Shown piece by piece: positions 22,527 to 35,061 of a stretch of 64,000 nucleotides of DNA. Every line of letters starts with the position of its first letter. Position 1 is the first letter of the stretch. The notes below the pieces were generated by a model. It searched no databases and was not told the origin of the DNA. It worked only from the letters and a program-made list of their open reading frames with translations. The position numbers and the translations under genes are program-made. The stretch covers positions 62,001-126,000 of the forward strand of contig BLAL01000156.1 in NCBI GenBank assembly GCA_015698045.1. Direction: 5' to 3'. This DNA comes from Rhizophagus clarus. Its lineage: Eukaryota; Glomeromycota; Glomeromycetes; Glomerales; Glomeraceae.

Positions 22527-22990
22527 GATGTTCTTTTTATTTTATTTATTTTTGTAGAAATGAGTTGGGATTTTTTGACTTGAAATAAATTTAAAAAAAA
22601 GAATAATTTATTAATAGGTAAATTTGAAAAGAAATAATTTCTTTAATAGATAATAAAAGAAGGGATGTTCTTTAATAATTTGGTTTAAGAATGTTTCTAA
22701 TATTCTTTTTTGTTTCTTTTTTGTAGGAATGAATTTGGATTTCTTAACTTAAAAATAAATTTGAAAGGAGAATAATAAGTAAAATTTAAAAAGAACAATT
22801 TCTTTAATAGGTAAAAGAAAAATGTTCTTTAATAATTTTGTTTGAAAACATTACTAACATTCTTTTTTGTTTATTTTGTAAAATTAGATTCAAATTTTTT
22901 GGCTTAAATTTGAAAAGAAAATGTTTTTTTTAATAATTTGGTTTAAAAATGTAATTAACACTCTTTTATTTTTATTTTTATAAAATGCTT
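22527..22990 (+). repeat. Degenerate tandem array with splice-like motifs
   Basis: Three to four units of about 110-170 bp share ATGTTCTTTAATAATTTGGTT, ACATTCTTTTTTGTTT and TTTTTTGTAG. Some have a following short segment such as GAATGAATTTGGATTTCTTA. It is a distant, decayed cousin of the exon-like arrays elsewhere in the window. The target of retroelement 2 lies at its edge. Confidence 0.45.
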
Positions 22991-24639
22991 ATAAAGAGAT
23001 ATAATCTTTATTAAAAGGCAGGTCTTTATAACTTTTATTCTTTTATTTAAGAATTCTAACAATAAAAGAAGTAATGTGATATAAAAAGAATTAATTATTA
23101 GTAAAGAATTACTTTATATTGTAAATCATAAATATAATCTTTTTAAAAAAAATTATTTGATTTTTTATTAAAATAATTTTGAAAGTACAGATCCCAGTAA
23201 AAGTAATGGCAGTCAGTTTTTTTAATATAACACATAAATTTTATAATGTAGTTATGAATTTTTTTTTATTTTTAGAAAGAAAAATTAAAAATACATATAT
23301 TTTATTATTTAATAAATATTGAATTTAACCTCTATCTGTAGCAAAACATGCTTTAATTTGATTTTGCATGTTATTATTGTTAATAACCTAACTAACAATA
23401 TAAATTATGCTATTTTTGAAATTATTTCACTCCTTTCTAAATAAATTGAGAAATAGCTTGTAACATTTTTTTCTTTTTTTGCATTACCATTTTCTTAATA
23501 TACTGCATCAAAAACAAACAAAAATTCTTATTGGGATTTAGGATCTGGGCTTTAAAATGAACAAAAAAAAAATCATTATTGAAAAAAATTTTCATACCAC
23601 CTTAAATATCATGGATATAATTATTTTATATCATCATAATAAAAAGCTCACCATTGGTCTAAAAAAATGTTTGATTAGTCAAAAATACACATATTTCAAA
23701 AGTTTTCATGATGAAAATTAAACAAATGTGAAATGATGATCATTTTGATTCTGGCAGTAATTTTTTATGATATAAGTTTAGTTGACACTTTGAATAAAAA
23801 TATTCAGAATTTTGACATTTTTTGTAAGAAAGGGATACATTATTTTACAGGAATGCAAAAATTTCCAGTTTAATCACAAATTTCTTAAAAATTTATTTCA
23901 TGAAAAAGTTACCGGCCTCATAAGTAGAATTTATTGTAATAGAAGTTACTATGGGTAATAAAACAGGAATAATGCAGTATTTGAAATTACTTTTTTTTTA
24001 TTGCTTTTTAAATGAGCATATCACTGTTCAATTTGATATAATAAGTAATGATCTAATCGAGGTAGTAATGAAGTTATAACCAAATTAAGAAGTGGTATTC
24101 TCACTGCCATTATTTTTACCAGAGACTGTAATACAAATAATGCATCATATCGGCGGATTTATTTCATCATCCAAATATATTAAATTTTGTTATACAATGT
24201 ATTATAAAAGTTAAAGATATGCAATATAATAATCCAAAAAAAGTGCGTACAATTTTAAAAAATGCAATTTAGGACGATTTTAATTTTGGCCAGAATTAAC
24301 ATAATTTTGGCTAGATTTAACATAATTTTGGCTAGATTTAATATACCGTAACTGGTAATATGATAGTAATGATATTTAGTCAAACAAAAAAGAAAAAAAC
24401 TTTAACGTTACAATCTATAAAATCTATAATTACAAAGACAATTTCACATTTAATAATTTGTTGAATAATAATTAATATCACTATAAAAGAAAATTGTATG
24501 AAAGAAATTATATTTTAATCAAAAGAAAAAAAATTACACCACAATGTATATATGATTTTATAAAAAAATTGAACCACAATTGCACAATTTTAACTGTAAT
24601 ATTAATGCTATAGTTCTGTACTAATTGCAAATGCACTGC
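22991..24639. other. AT-rich intergenic stretch, no gene seen
   Basis: No coding signal. A small triplicated motif AATTTTGGCTAGATTTAACAT lies at about 24280-24345, a likely transposon remnant related to 9240-9350. Confidence 0.55.
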
Positions 24640-24654
24640 AATATATAAGAATGA

Positions 24655-25190
24655 AAAATACAGTAAGAAAGGATGACAGAAGAATAAAGGAAAAAAGAAA
24701 TAAATGAAAATGGATGAAGGGAAGCAAAGATAATCAAAGAGAAATGAAGAAGGAACAAAAAAGATAAAGGATAGTAAAAAGGAATGAATGAAACAAAAAA
24801 AGAATAAAAATGAATGAGAAAACAAAAGGGAAATGAAAAGGAATAAAGAGAATGAAAAAAAAATAAAAGAAACAAAGATGGAATTAAAAGGAATGAAAGA
24901 AACAAATAGCGAATGAAAAAAAAACAGGGGGAATAAAAGAGAATGAAAGGAAGCAAAGGAGAAATGAAAATCAATAAAGGGAATGAAAAAAAAGCAACAA
25001 AAGAAGCCAAAGAGTAATGAGAGAAATAAAAAAAGCAATGAAAGAAATCAAAGATCAATGAAAGAAATGGAAAAAGCAATGAAAGAAACCAAAGATAAAT
25101 TAAAGAAATGAAAAAAAGCAACGAAAGAAACCATGAAAATAAGAGAAATAAAAAAATGAAAGAAAAGCCAGAACACCCACCCATAGAAAA
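24655..25190. repeat. Extended purine tract (GAAA/GGAATGAAA repeats)
   Basis: For about 535 bp the plus strand is almost entirely A and G, built from degenerate units such as GAATGAAAGAAACAAAG. C and T are rare, and most T are in AATGA. The opposite strand is a pyrimidine tract with long but compositionally meaningless open frames. The tract abuts candidate minus-strand exons at 25240-25520 and could be a huge polypyrimidine intron segment or a triplex-prone satellite. Confidence 0.75.
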
Positions 25191-25269
25191 AAAAAAAAGA
25201 AAACGGTTAATATCATCTTAAAAGAAAAATAAAATAACAAGAGAAAGAGACGTAAAAGACTTACTTGAA

Positions 25270-25517
25270 TTTTCACTCAAATGATACACATCTAAAAAAG
25301 ACAGAAAGTTTAGTAAAAGAACAAGGGAAAGAATGAAAAGAAAACAAAAAAAAGAATTAAAACTCACCTTGAATTTCTACTGAAATGGAATTAAAAACAG
25401 TCGCACCTAAAAAAAAAGAACAAGTTAATAAGAGAAAAAGAAAAAAGAATAAAAGCAAAAAAAAAACTTACCTGTTACAGCACTTAATCCCAAAGCTAAA
25501 GGTGACGCCGTTAACTA
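25270..25517 (-). CDS. Three candidate exons of an unknown gene
   Basis: Three short minus-strand segments, each bounded by AG and GT, join in a continuous frame. The first encodes LTASPLALGLSAVTG, the second continues ATVFNSISVEIQ, and the third continues DVYHLSENS. Acceptors have good pyrimidine tracts (TTCTTTAG, TTTTTTTTTAG, CTTTTTTAG) and donors are GTAAGT, GTGAGT and GTAAGT. Phase is maintained across both junctions, which is unlikely by chance. I found no start codon upstream; the next exon downstream could lie beyond the pyrimidine tract, at about 24650. Family not recognised, and the model is partial. Confidence 0.35.
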
Positions 25518-25583
25518 AAGAATTAAAAAAAATGATTTTTTTATTTTAAAAAAAAATGATAAAAAAAAAGATGATTATTTTAT

Positions 25584-25614
<31 letters not shown>

Positions 25615-26023
25615 ATTTATTTTAAAAAAAAAATGTTAAAAAAAATTTCCTTCCGCTACAGTAGCTTAAGTCTGAACAAAACTACTAGCGTTAATTATCT
25701 ATAACATAAAAGGTAATATCGCTTACCATTTACGATAAGCTTATCTCATAAGTTGATATAAAAAAGGGATATATGCAGTTTTTGAACCGGTATAACCAGT
25801 ATTATGATCCGATTATTTAGGTAAACAAGTGGTAAACGCGTAAAAAAAAAAAAATATAGCGCCTCTGGGCTCTGGCAGTTTTTTCATCAGCGATAATGTT
25901 TATTTGTTTATTAGGTAATCTATTTTATTTGTTTCTCTTCATTCACTTTTTAAAACTTTAATTTTAATTCTTTTATTTCAATTTTAATTGATCAAATAAA
26001 ATTAAATAAAAAAAAATTCAACA

Positions 26024-28030
26024 CTATAACGAATTATTCGGTATAAAGGCCCCACATGTGACTTGCTGATCTAATCAGATAATCCGAATATCCGATCTTG
26101 AAAAAAAAATTTTTTTTTTTTGTGATGTTGCCAGATGAAAAGCACGACTGGACTATTGGAATTAAGGTAAGGGAGGGTTGGAGTGGTGTTTTTTGGTTTT
26201 TTTTTTTATTTAATTAATTATTCTTTTTTTCTTTTTTTTTTTTCTTTTTTGTAGTGTTGCCGGACGAAAAGCACGACCGGACTATTGGAATTAAGGTAAG
26301 GGAGGGTTAGGGTGGTGTTTTTCGGGTTTTTTTTTTATTTAATTAATTATTCTTTTTTTCTTTTTTCTTTTTTCTTTTTTGTAGTGTTGCCGGAAAAAAA
26401 GCACGACCGGACTATTGAAATTAAGGTAAGGGAGGGTTAGGGTGGTGTTTTTCAGTTTTTTTTTTATTTAATTAATTAATTATTTTTTTTTTTCTTTTTT
26501 GTAGTGTTGCCGGACGAAAAGCATGACCGGACTATTGGAATTAAGGTAAGGGAGGGTTGGGGTGGTGTTTTTCGAGTTTTTTTTTATTTAATTAATTATT
26601 TTTTTTTTCTTTTTTCTTTTTTGTAGTGTTGCCAGATGAAAAGTATGACCGGACTATTAGAATTAAGGTAAGGGAGGGTTGGGGTGGTGTTTTTCAGTTT
26701 TTTTTTATTTAATTAATTATTTTTTTTTTTCTTTTTTATAGTATTGCCAGACGAAAAGCACGACCAGACTATTGGAATTAAGGTAAGGGAGGGTTAGGGT
26801 GGTGTTTTTCGGTTTTTTTTTATTTAATTAATTAATTATTTTTTTTTTTCTTTTTTGTAGTGTTGCCGGATGAAAAGTACGACCGGACTATTGGAATTAA
26901 GGTAAGGGAGGGTTGGGGTGGTGTTTTTCAGGTTTTTTTTTTATTTAATTAATTATTTTTTTTTTCTTTTTTCTTTTTTGTAGTGTTGCCGGACGAAAAG
27001 TACGACCGGACTATTGGAATTAAGGTAAGGGATGGTTGGGGTGGTGTTTTTCGGGTTTTTTTTTATTTAATTAACTATTTTTTTTTTCTTTTTTCTTTTT
27101 TGTAGTGTTGCCAGACGAAAGACTTTTGGAATTAAGGACAATTAAGGTAAGGAAGTGTTGGGGAGATGCTTTTTGTTGTTGTTTTTTTATTTAATTAATT
27201 AATTATTATTATTATTTTTTCTTTTTTGTAGTGTTGCCGGACGAAAAGCACGACCGGACTATTGGAATTAAGGTAAGGGAGGGTTGGGGTGAATTTTTTC
27301 GTTGTTTTTTTTTAATTAATTAATTAATTAATTATTTTTTTTTTTTTTTCTTTTTTGTAGTGTTACCAGACGAAAAGCACGACCGGACTATTGGAATTAA
27401 GGTAAGGGAGGGTTGGGGTGGTGTTTTTCAGGTTTTTTTTTATTTAATTAACTATTTTTTTTTTCTTTTTTCTTTTTTGTAGTGTTGCCGGACGAAAGAC
27501 TTTTGGAATTAAGGACAATTAAGGTAAGGAAGTGTTGGGGAGATGCTTTTCGTTATTTTTTTTTTATTTAATTAATTAATTATTATTATTATTTTTTTTT
27601 CTTTTTTGTAGTGTTGCCGGATGAAAAGCACGACCGGACTATTGGAATTAAGTAAGGTAAGGGAGGGTTAGGGTGGTGTTTTTCAGTTTTTTTTTATTTA
27701 ATTAATTAATTATTATTATTTTTTCTTTTTTGTAGTGTTGCCGGACGAAAAGCACGACCGGACTATTGGAATTAAGTAAGGTAAGGGAGGGTTGGGGTGG
27801 TGTTTTTCGTTGGTTTTTTTATTTAATTAATTAATTAGTAATTTTTTTTTCTTTTTTGTAGTGTTGCCGGACGAAAAGCATGACCGGACTATTGGAATTA
27901 AGGTAAGGGAGGGTTGGGGTGAATTTTTTCGTTGTTTTTTTTTAATTAATTAATTATTTATTTATTTATTTTTTTTTTTCTTTTTTGTAGTGTTGCCAGA
28001 CGAAAAGCACGACCGGACTTTTGGAATTAA
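26024..28030 (+). repeat. Splice-signal minisatellite array with leader (16 units)
   Basis: A leader (26024-26110) beginning CACTATAACGAATTATTCGG precedes 16 tandem units of about 124 bp. Each unit reads TTAATTAATTA, a run of 20-30 pyrimidines, TTTTTTGTAG, a 41-nt segment starting TGTTGCCGGACGAAAAGC, then GTAAGGGAGGG. Thus every unit has a strong acceptor, a pseudo-exon encoding LPDEKHDRTIGIK, and a strong donor. Unit starts (TTGCC) lie near 26128, 26257, 26386, 26506, 26631, 26745, 26863, 26988, 27110, 27232, 27363, 27487, 27618, 27743, 27865 and 27992. Two units (27110, 27487) carry a variant with GAAAGACTTTTGG. The core is far better conserved than the linkers vary in length. An inverted sister array with the same leader is at 35640-36400. 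Confidence 0.9.
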
Positions 28031-28200
28031 GGACAATTGAGGTCAAGAGTATATGGTCAAGGAGATTACGGCATTCGCAAGGCTCTATGACAACGATCAT
28101 CTATCTAAAAGTCAAAGTTTTCGTACTGGTGGATTTAAATATCACGAGATTTCAATGTCGGTTAAGTGATTTCCCTAAGAGGAGCCTGCATGAGTTTTAA
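28031..28200 (+). other. Coding-like segment directly after the array
   Basis: Just past the last unit the plus strand reads KEITAFARLYDNDHLSKSQ and then SFRTGGFKYHEISMSVK before a stop. It is richer in GC and in non-repetitive codons than its surroundings. It could be the real downstream exon of a gene that the array has expanded in, or a captured fragment. Not recognised. Confidence 0.3.
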
Positions 28201-28739
28201 AATCATTGTTAGTTTTAAAATCATCGTCGGTAAATGATACAAAGGAAGATTCTTTGTCTCCATATTTTAAAAACAAAATTTTTAAAATTAAAAATTAATA
28301 AAAGATAATGAAAATTTTGGTTATTTCTTTATTTTCAAAATTCTTTAAATATTATAGCAAATTCATATGAAACCTGGTTATTCTTACTGCCTTATTTAAT
28401 TATTTTACATCATGAAAAAGCTTTTGGAGAATAAATAATACCATTAATAACTGCAAATAACTACTATTGTATTCACAAAACTTTTATTTGCAACTGGTGT
28501 AAAAAGTGATGGGTTCTTAAAATAGTTGATGGGTTATAAAAAGTCGTTATTACTTTAATTTTTAAGTACGAGTTGTAAAAAATTTTTTTATTTTCTGATT
28601 ATTCTACATAAGATTGATAAGATAAATGTGTAACACAATCGTATTTTGCACTGTTTACTAATTTTTTATTAAAAATTCTTAATTTAAGCTAATTCCAAGG
28701 ATCAGCGCATATGATTCTACAGAGATTATAGTAGTTATA

Positions 28740-28999
28740 AAACTCTGCCTCATCATTATAAGAAAGCAGCCATTCTTCTTACAGAAAATAATGGATTTCT
28801 TCCACCTGTGATAAAACGAAAAGATGGGCATTTCTTAAATCTGCTCTATATATTAAAGTATTGTGATAAACTTAAAATACCCAGATATGATGCTCATTAT
28901 TTTTCTATTAACCCAAGCACTTATAACTGCCTCTGTTATTCTGAGTGTAATGTGTACTTTCCAATGCTTTCCATTATTGCTCAGCATAAGAAAAACTAA
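28740..28999 (+). other. Unrecognised short reading frame
   Basis: The frame is open from about 28735 to a TAA at 28997-28999. It contains HYKKAAILLTENNGFLPPVI, then KYCDKLKIPRYDAHYFSINP, with three Cys in NCLCYSEC. Composition looks protein-like, but there is no clear start, so it may be an exon of the same unknown gene as 28031-28200 or a relic. Confidence 0.3.
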
Positions 29000-29735
29000 C
29001 ACCCAAAATAGTGAGGATGTCCAGTCAAACAGAAAAAGGTAAATACTAATTCCATTGACAATTTTTTAGTACCTGCATAGGATGTGCAAGTTCTGATTAT
29101 AAATGATTGAAAAGTGCAATTAGAAGGCGAATAAGAAGGTGGTTTATACGAAATAACTTTATTTTTAAGAAATAAGGTTTTAAAAAAGCAGTATTTATAT
29201 GAAGTGGCTCTACTTTTAGATTAAAAAAGTGAGGTTTTTTTAATTATCACACTAGCAATAAAACAGAAATAATAAACATATTCTGTGTAAATGCATGTAA
29301 TACACTGGTTAAAATCAATTCTATCAGATACATATTGGGAACTTATATATCAGCGGCTAATCAGATAAATATCAGGTATTTTTACATATCGGGTACCTGA
29401 TTTATTATACTTTAAAATATGTCTAATTACTAAGATCCTAATATCTAAACTATTGGTCACCTACTGATATGTTATTTAATATATATCGGGCATAGTTCTA
29501 TCTTACACATATCGAATACCTGATATGTGATACAAATTTTAATATGTTAGATTTTATATTATATAATGTATTAAGAAATTTTTTAGAATTTATTTTCTTT
29601 ATAGATTTTTCTTTTTAGAAATTTTTAATTTGTTTAATGTAGTTAAAAAATTTTTATTGTCTTATTTGTTAAATGTATTATCAAGTTTATAAATTTTTTG
29701 TAAAGTGTTTAAAAGTATAATTATTATTATTAATA

Positions 29736-30634
29736 TAGTAACTGCCAAAAAAACATACCAAACTTTTTTAAAATTATTAATTGCTCTTATTAAATTAATT
29801 TAAATCCAATTAAAATAAAATTTAAAACTTAAATAATACATAATATGATCTACTAAAAATTATCAAATTCAATATAAATTTACTAATTAGTTTTTTAATT
29901 ATATAATATTAAATCAAAAAAACTTAGTGCTTTCTTTTTGTCACTTTTTGAAATTTTTAAAAAAACAAACTTTTTATAAAATTATATTATGCTTTTATAA
30001 TAAAAAAAATGTAAAATTTATTATTAAACAGCTTAAATTATTTATTAAAATTAAAAAAATCAATATTTTTTAATAATAAATTAATTTATTTATTAAATAA
30101 ATTAGGAAACAGAGACTATTATGAGTCTGGAGCGAAAAAAAAATTTATCAGTATTACAAATTTATTTTTATCTTCATTATTTATCAATATAGTAATACAT
30201 GCGGACAATCAGACTTCGCATATTGTTATGTGATCTTTATATGTCATTAATGTTCATAAACATATATAGTCTTTCGCTTCGCTTCAGACAATAAATTAAT
30301 TTATTATTAAAAAATATTGATTTTTTTTAATTTAATAAATAATTTAAGCTGTTTAATAATAAATTTTACATTTTTTTATTATAAAAACATAATATAATTT
30401 TATAAAAAATTTGTTTTTTTAAAAATTTCAAAAAGTGACAAAAAAGTTTTTTTAATTTAATGTTATATAATTAAAAAATTAATTAATAAATTTATATTAA
30501 ATTTGATGATTTTTAGTAGATCATATTATGTATTATTTAAGTTTTAAATTTTATTTTAATTGGATTTAAATCAATTTAATAAGAGTAATTAATAATTTTA
30601 AAAAAGTTTAATGCATTTTTTTTGGCAGCCACTG
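29736..30634. mobile_element. Mariner-like palindromic MITE
   Basis: An 899-bp insertion absent from the matching place in copy A, which preserves the empty TA target. The ends are AGTAACTGCCAAAAAAA and, inward on the other side, AGTGGCTGCCAAAAAAA; flanks are TA at 29734-29735 and 30635-30636. The two halves are near-complete inverted copies around a unique centre (about 30110-30290). TA duplication and CAGT-type ends fit Tc1/mariner. It shares internal sequence (AATCCAATTAAAATAAAATT) with the larger palindrome at 58570-62173. Confidence 0.85.
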
Positions 30635-30774
30635 TATTTTTATTTTATTATATATTTTATTACAATAAATTAATAACAAAATTACAGTCATTTATAATAC
30701 AAGTTTAAGAAAAGTTTACTCAAATTTTTCTTAATTGTGATCATGTTAGGATCAAAAAAACAAGGAAAACTGCA

Positions 30775-31440
30775 ACCTAAAATAAATAAAAGAAACGTTA
30801 AAACTATTTCTTTAATATTCAAAAAATATCCCTCCCTTCCTCCTTACATTTCAAGTCTGGAATTCAGCAATCTGAAAAAAATAAAGAAAGAAATATTAGT
30901 AATGTTTCTTTAATATTAAAAAAAAATCCTTCACTCTTTTTAACTTATATTCCCAAGTCCAGTTCATTCAAAAAGACCAGCAATCTAATAAAAAAATAAA
31001 GAAAGAAATGTTAATAACATTTTTTTAATATTAAAAAAAAAAATTACCACTCTTTTCAACTTACAATTTCAAATCCAGTTCATTCAAAAAAGCCGGCAAT
31101 CTAAAAAAAATAAAGAAATATTAATAATGTTTCTTTAATATTAAAAAAAAATTTCCTATTCTTTCTAACTTATATTCCTAAGTCTGGTTTGTCCAAAAAG
31201 GCCAGCAACCTAAAAAAATAAAGAAAGAAATGTTAATAACGTTTCTTTAATATTAAAAAAAATCACCACCCTTTTCAACTTACATTTTCTAAGTTCAGTT
31301 CGTCCAAGAAGACTGGCAACCTAAAAAAAATAAAGAAATGTTACTAACGTTTCTTTAATATTAAAAAAAAATTCATCTACTCCTTCCAACTTATATTCCA
31401 AGTCTGGGAGTTCAGCAACCTAAAAAAAAAATAAAAAAAA
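30775..31440 (-). repeat. Exon-like minisatellite array (copy B)
   Basis: This is the inverted counterpart of the array at 6540-7095, with about seven units. Each reads, on the minus strand, a TTTTTTAG acceptor, a short segment encoding LPAFLDEP-like peptides (for example LPVFLDELNL), and an AAGTTG donor-like end. Unit number and spacing differ from copy A, so the array has changed length since the copies separated. Confidence 0.7.
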
Positions 31441-31966
31441 TTCATGGTTTAAAAACCTATAAAAATAGATTGATCATGATAATCAATGATCATCAAATTA
31501 AAATGCTAAAACTATTGCACGTAAATGCCAAAAAGTTTTAGCAGTTTAGCAAAAATAAGTTTGATCACATATTTTGAAAATATGAAAGATTATTTCAAGA
31601 TTTTATATTGTAAATTGATAGATTAGTTCTCTCAATTTGATCTATGGAAAGATTTTAGTAACATTTTGGAAGAATCAGTGGTATTAGATCTGTCACGCCT
31701 AAATGTATCTTTTTTAAAAATTTATTAGAGACATTTTATCATTACAATATATTATATAATATATGATGACAGATTGTTTATTTAATTAATACTTTAATAA
31801 AAAAATAAATGTTTATTGAATAAAAGCAATTTATTATAATAAGCTTTAATTACTTATAATTGAGATTAAATTTTTTAATTTCAGTTGAATATAGGCTGAT
31901 ATTAAATCAAATTATAAAATAGTAAAAATATTAAAATAATAATTAGATGAATATAAAATATATATA

Positions 31967-32925
31967 CCGTATATTATGGACTACAGTACTCCCCTATGCA
32001 CAGTACCCCTCTGAAAAAATTTGCCAGAATTTTAAAGTACCCAGGTACTTTACATAAAGAATTTTGATTTTAAACTTAAAATTTTGTAAAATACTCAGAG
32101 TATAATACTATGTATACAACTTTATTTATTTGTACAATAATTAACATGTAATTAAAAAATATTTTTGTCTTATCATTTTATTGAAATATTCAATTTTATT
32201 TTTATTTTAATAAAAGGATTTTTATTAAAATTTCAATCAATGATACTAATAATTAAATAAAACTAAAACTCCCTGCCATATTACAATACCTAAAAATCAA
32301 TATCCTAAAATAAGAAAAAAGAAATGTTTAAGTATATTTCTTTAATCAATTAGACAAAACCTCACCCATAATACCTTTAAGTCTATGATCGTCTAAAAAA
32401 GTCTTGCAACTTAAGGAAATAAGAAATAAAGAAACATTATTACATTTTCTTAATATTAAAAAACCATTTTTCTCAATTTATTATCATATTCCAAGTTCAG
32501 GTTTGTCTAAAAGCATAGGAAATAAAAAAACGTCAGCTTAACATTCTAATGTTTCTTTAGCATTAAAAAAAATACCACTCAACTTACCATCACATTCCAA
32601 GTCTGGATTCGACTAAATGTGTTTGGAAATCTAAAAAAAAAATAAAAAAAAATAAAAGAAACATTTAATACGTTTCTTTAATATTAATCCATTTACACCA
32701 ATTATCTGAAATCTTACTAAAAAAAAATAAAAATTAAAAAAAAAAACATATGATTGGATTCAGCCAATCCAATTAAATCTGGATATTATATATGGCATAT
32801 ACTCTGGGTATTTTAAAAGTCCTGTACTCCCCTATATATAGTATTCACCCGTATATTGTACTCCTGGGTACAAGCAAAAACTCCCAAAATTTGCAAGATA
32901 CCCAGGGTACTATAACCTGTGATAT
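31967..32925. mobile_element. Unclassified insertion in copy B
   Basis: About 959 bp absent from copy A. Both edges lie in the same ATATATAT/TTTAATAAAA sequence where copy A received retroelement 1. The outer parts share short motifs (AGTACTCCCCTATGCAC on the left and GTACTCCCCTATATAT on the right; both have TACCCAG). The centre (32330-32700) holds decayed exon-like units with AAGAAATGTT and TCAAGTCTGG-like motifs. No coding capacity. The mechanism is not clear. Confidence 0.5.
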
Positions 32926-33120
32926 ATGATATATTTAATAAAAAATAATAATAATAAAAAATAATAAAAAATAAAAAATAATAATAATAAAATAATAAAA
33001 ATATAAGAATATAAATAAAAAATAAAAATAAAAATAAAATATAAAAAAATACAAAATAAAAAAAAAATAAAAATAAAAAAATATAATTTACAAATTTCAA
33101 GACCGCTGATACACAATATT

Positions 33121-33663
33121 TCTATGCTGCTTACGACTGTAGTAATTCCCTAAGAAATATATATAAATTTAGAACTTAAATAACTTAAATATAAATTAAA
33201 AAAATTCTTAATAATTACCAGATTTGTCCCAAAACCTTGTGCAAAACTGCCTATAATATCTTATTCCTATTCTGTCATTTACTGAAATCCTAAAAATATT
33301 AATACTATTAATTTTTTATTTTATTTTATTTTTTTTATGATTTATTATTATTTACTAACATTAAAATTCCTGACCAAGTTTCTCCACTTTCTTTCTACCT
33401 GTTGGCCAGTAAACCTTACGTAAAACTGTTTTCAAATTCTTCGAGCTAGGCTCTTCCAGAATTCAAAGCAGTCCTTTCCAAGTATATCATGATAGTAGTT
33501 GTTCCTTCTTCTTTATATTATTTATTTAATTTTTAGATTAGAAAATATAAGAGAAAAAAAAAACTAGAAAATGATCAAAGTTATTTATTAGTTTTCATTT
33601 AATTTTTTACCTTCTATATCTTATTAAATATTCAGTTATTGCATCAGTCCAATTTGTGGGCAT
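33121..33663 (-). pseudogene. Myb/SANT-like DNA-binding protein relic in copy B
   Basis: The sister of the relic at 1201-1800. Exon 1 (33611-33663) encodes MPTNWTDAITEYLIRYR and ends at the same donor. Exon 2 encodes NNYYHDILGKDCFEFWKSLA, then RRI, a TGA, and KQFYVRFTGQQVERKWRNL. The Arg codon that is TGA in copy A is intact here, while this copy has a different TGA a few codons on. The two relics therefore died independently, and a consensus would be open. Further exon-like pieces follow to about 33121. Confidence 0.6.
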
Positions 33664-34479
33664 TTTAAGAAAAAGAATATATAATAATAAAAAATAATGG
33701 CAATAAATTTTAAGAAAAAAAAATATAATAAAAATAACGACAATAAATTTATTGTAAGAAAAAAAAAGATAAACCTTCTTTTTATAAACAATTTTTTATC
33801 ATCTAGTATTGTTATATTAATTACCCTTCAAGAATATTTACATAAATCGTTCTAATTTCTTAAATATGTCATGATTGTTATGATCTGTCTTCTTTATATT
33901 AATTATAATACAGATACAGATTTACAATACAATCAATCACAATGAACAAGTTAAACTTGACCTAAATTCAATTATTATGATCATGATTCCAAAAAATTAA
34001 AATAAAGGTCTTCTTTTTAATTATATATCAAATCTAAAAAAGGTAAAATCTAATAATACAGATATGTAAATAAATAGTTTTTTTTTATTTTGTTTTATAA
34101 TAAGCTTTTGCCAATTATAGACTACAAATAAAATAATTATAAATCTACAATATATTACACAAAAATCTTGAGTGAACAAGTTAAATTTGAGTTGAACTTG
34201 AGTTTAACTTGAGTTCAAAGCGAACAATTTAAATTCAAAATAAAATATCCAAGATTAACAAAAAAGTTGGCAACGTTATAATGAAATCGGTAGTAAAACT
34301 TTATTTAATCATCTTTAATTAGGTATAAAAATTCTGATAAATTTAATAAAATCAGTGATTTTTTAATAATTTTATCAACTCAAGTTGAGCATAAATAGTG
34401 AATAATCAAGTTTGTAATTCTTTGCTAATATTGATTTGTGCATTTGATAGGTGACTGATTTTATAACTAATGTGGCTAA

Positions 34480-34711
34480 ATATAATATTACCCAAATAAC
34501 CAATAAAAATTGATAATTTTGTTAATCATGTGATTGCATGATCATGATTTAATTATTTATTTATCGTATTTTTTTTTTCAAAAACTTTTTCTTTCTCTCT
34601 CAAATTTTTACTTTATTATTTTATCTAAAAAATAAAAATAAAAGTATATTTTTTGTTGAAATTTCTTTTTCCATTATTATGTTATTCTTAACACTCTTAT
34701 TAATATATTTT
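34480..34711. repeat. Single copy of the 203-bp unit
   Basis: The inverted equivalent of 21-223, with ATTACCCAAATAACC at one end and CATTATTATGTTATTC at the other. A diverged further copy lies at about 36795-36960, on the far side of the composite element. Confidence 0.6.
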
Positions 34712-35061
34712 TCCAATGTATTTCTTCTTACTAACGTCCTAAATAATGTTTTACTAGAACTCTGGATATTACTAAAATAATTCACATTTTTTTTTACCCA
34801 TTTTTCTCAAAATTAAGCCAATTTGCTCTTTTAGTATTTTAAGGGCATCTCACTATCTATTTAACCAATTTTGATAAACTTTTTTTTATTTTGTAGATCT
34901 CATTGAGAGCTACATTTTAAAAAATGTTCATTCAATTTGGATTATTGGTTGATGAGAAAATTGCAAAAAACATGTTTTTTAACTTCTAAATTTCACATCA
35001 ATTTGCTCCTTTTTATAATTATCTGTTATATCAATAATGTCTGGGATCCTGTTCTACTATT

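Noticed and set aside
24508..25184. Two overlapping minus-strand open frames of 176 and 187 residues
   Set aside because: They read only F, L, S, I and Y because the strand is a pyrimidine tract; they have no real protein composition.
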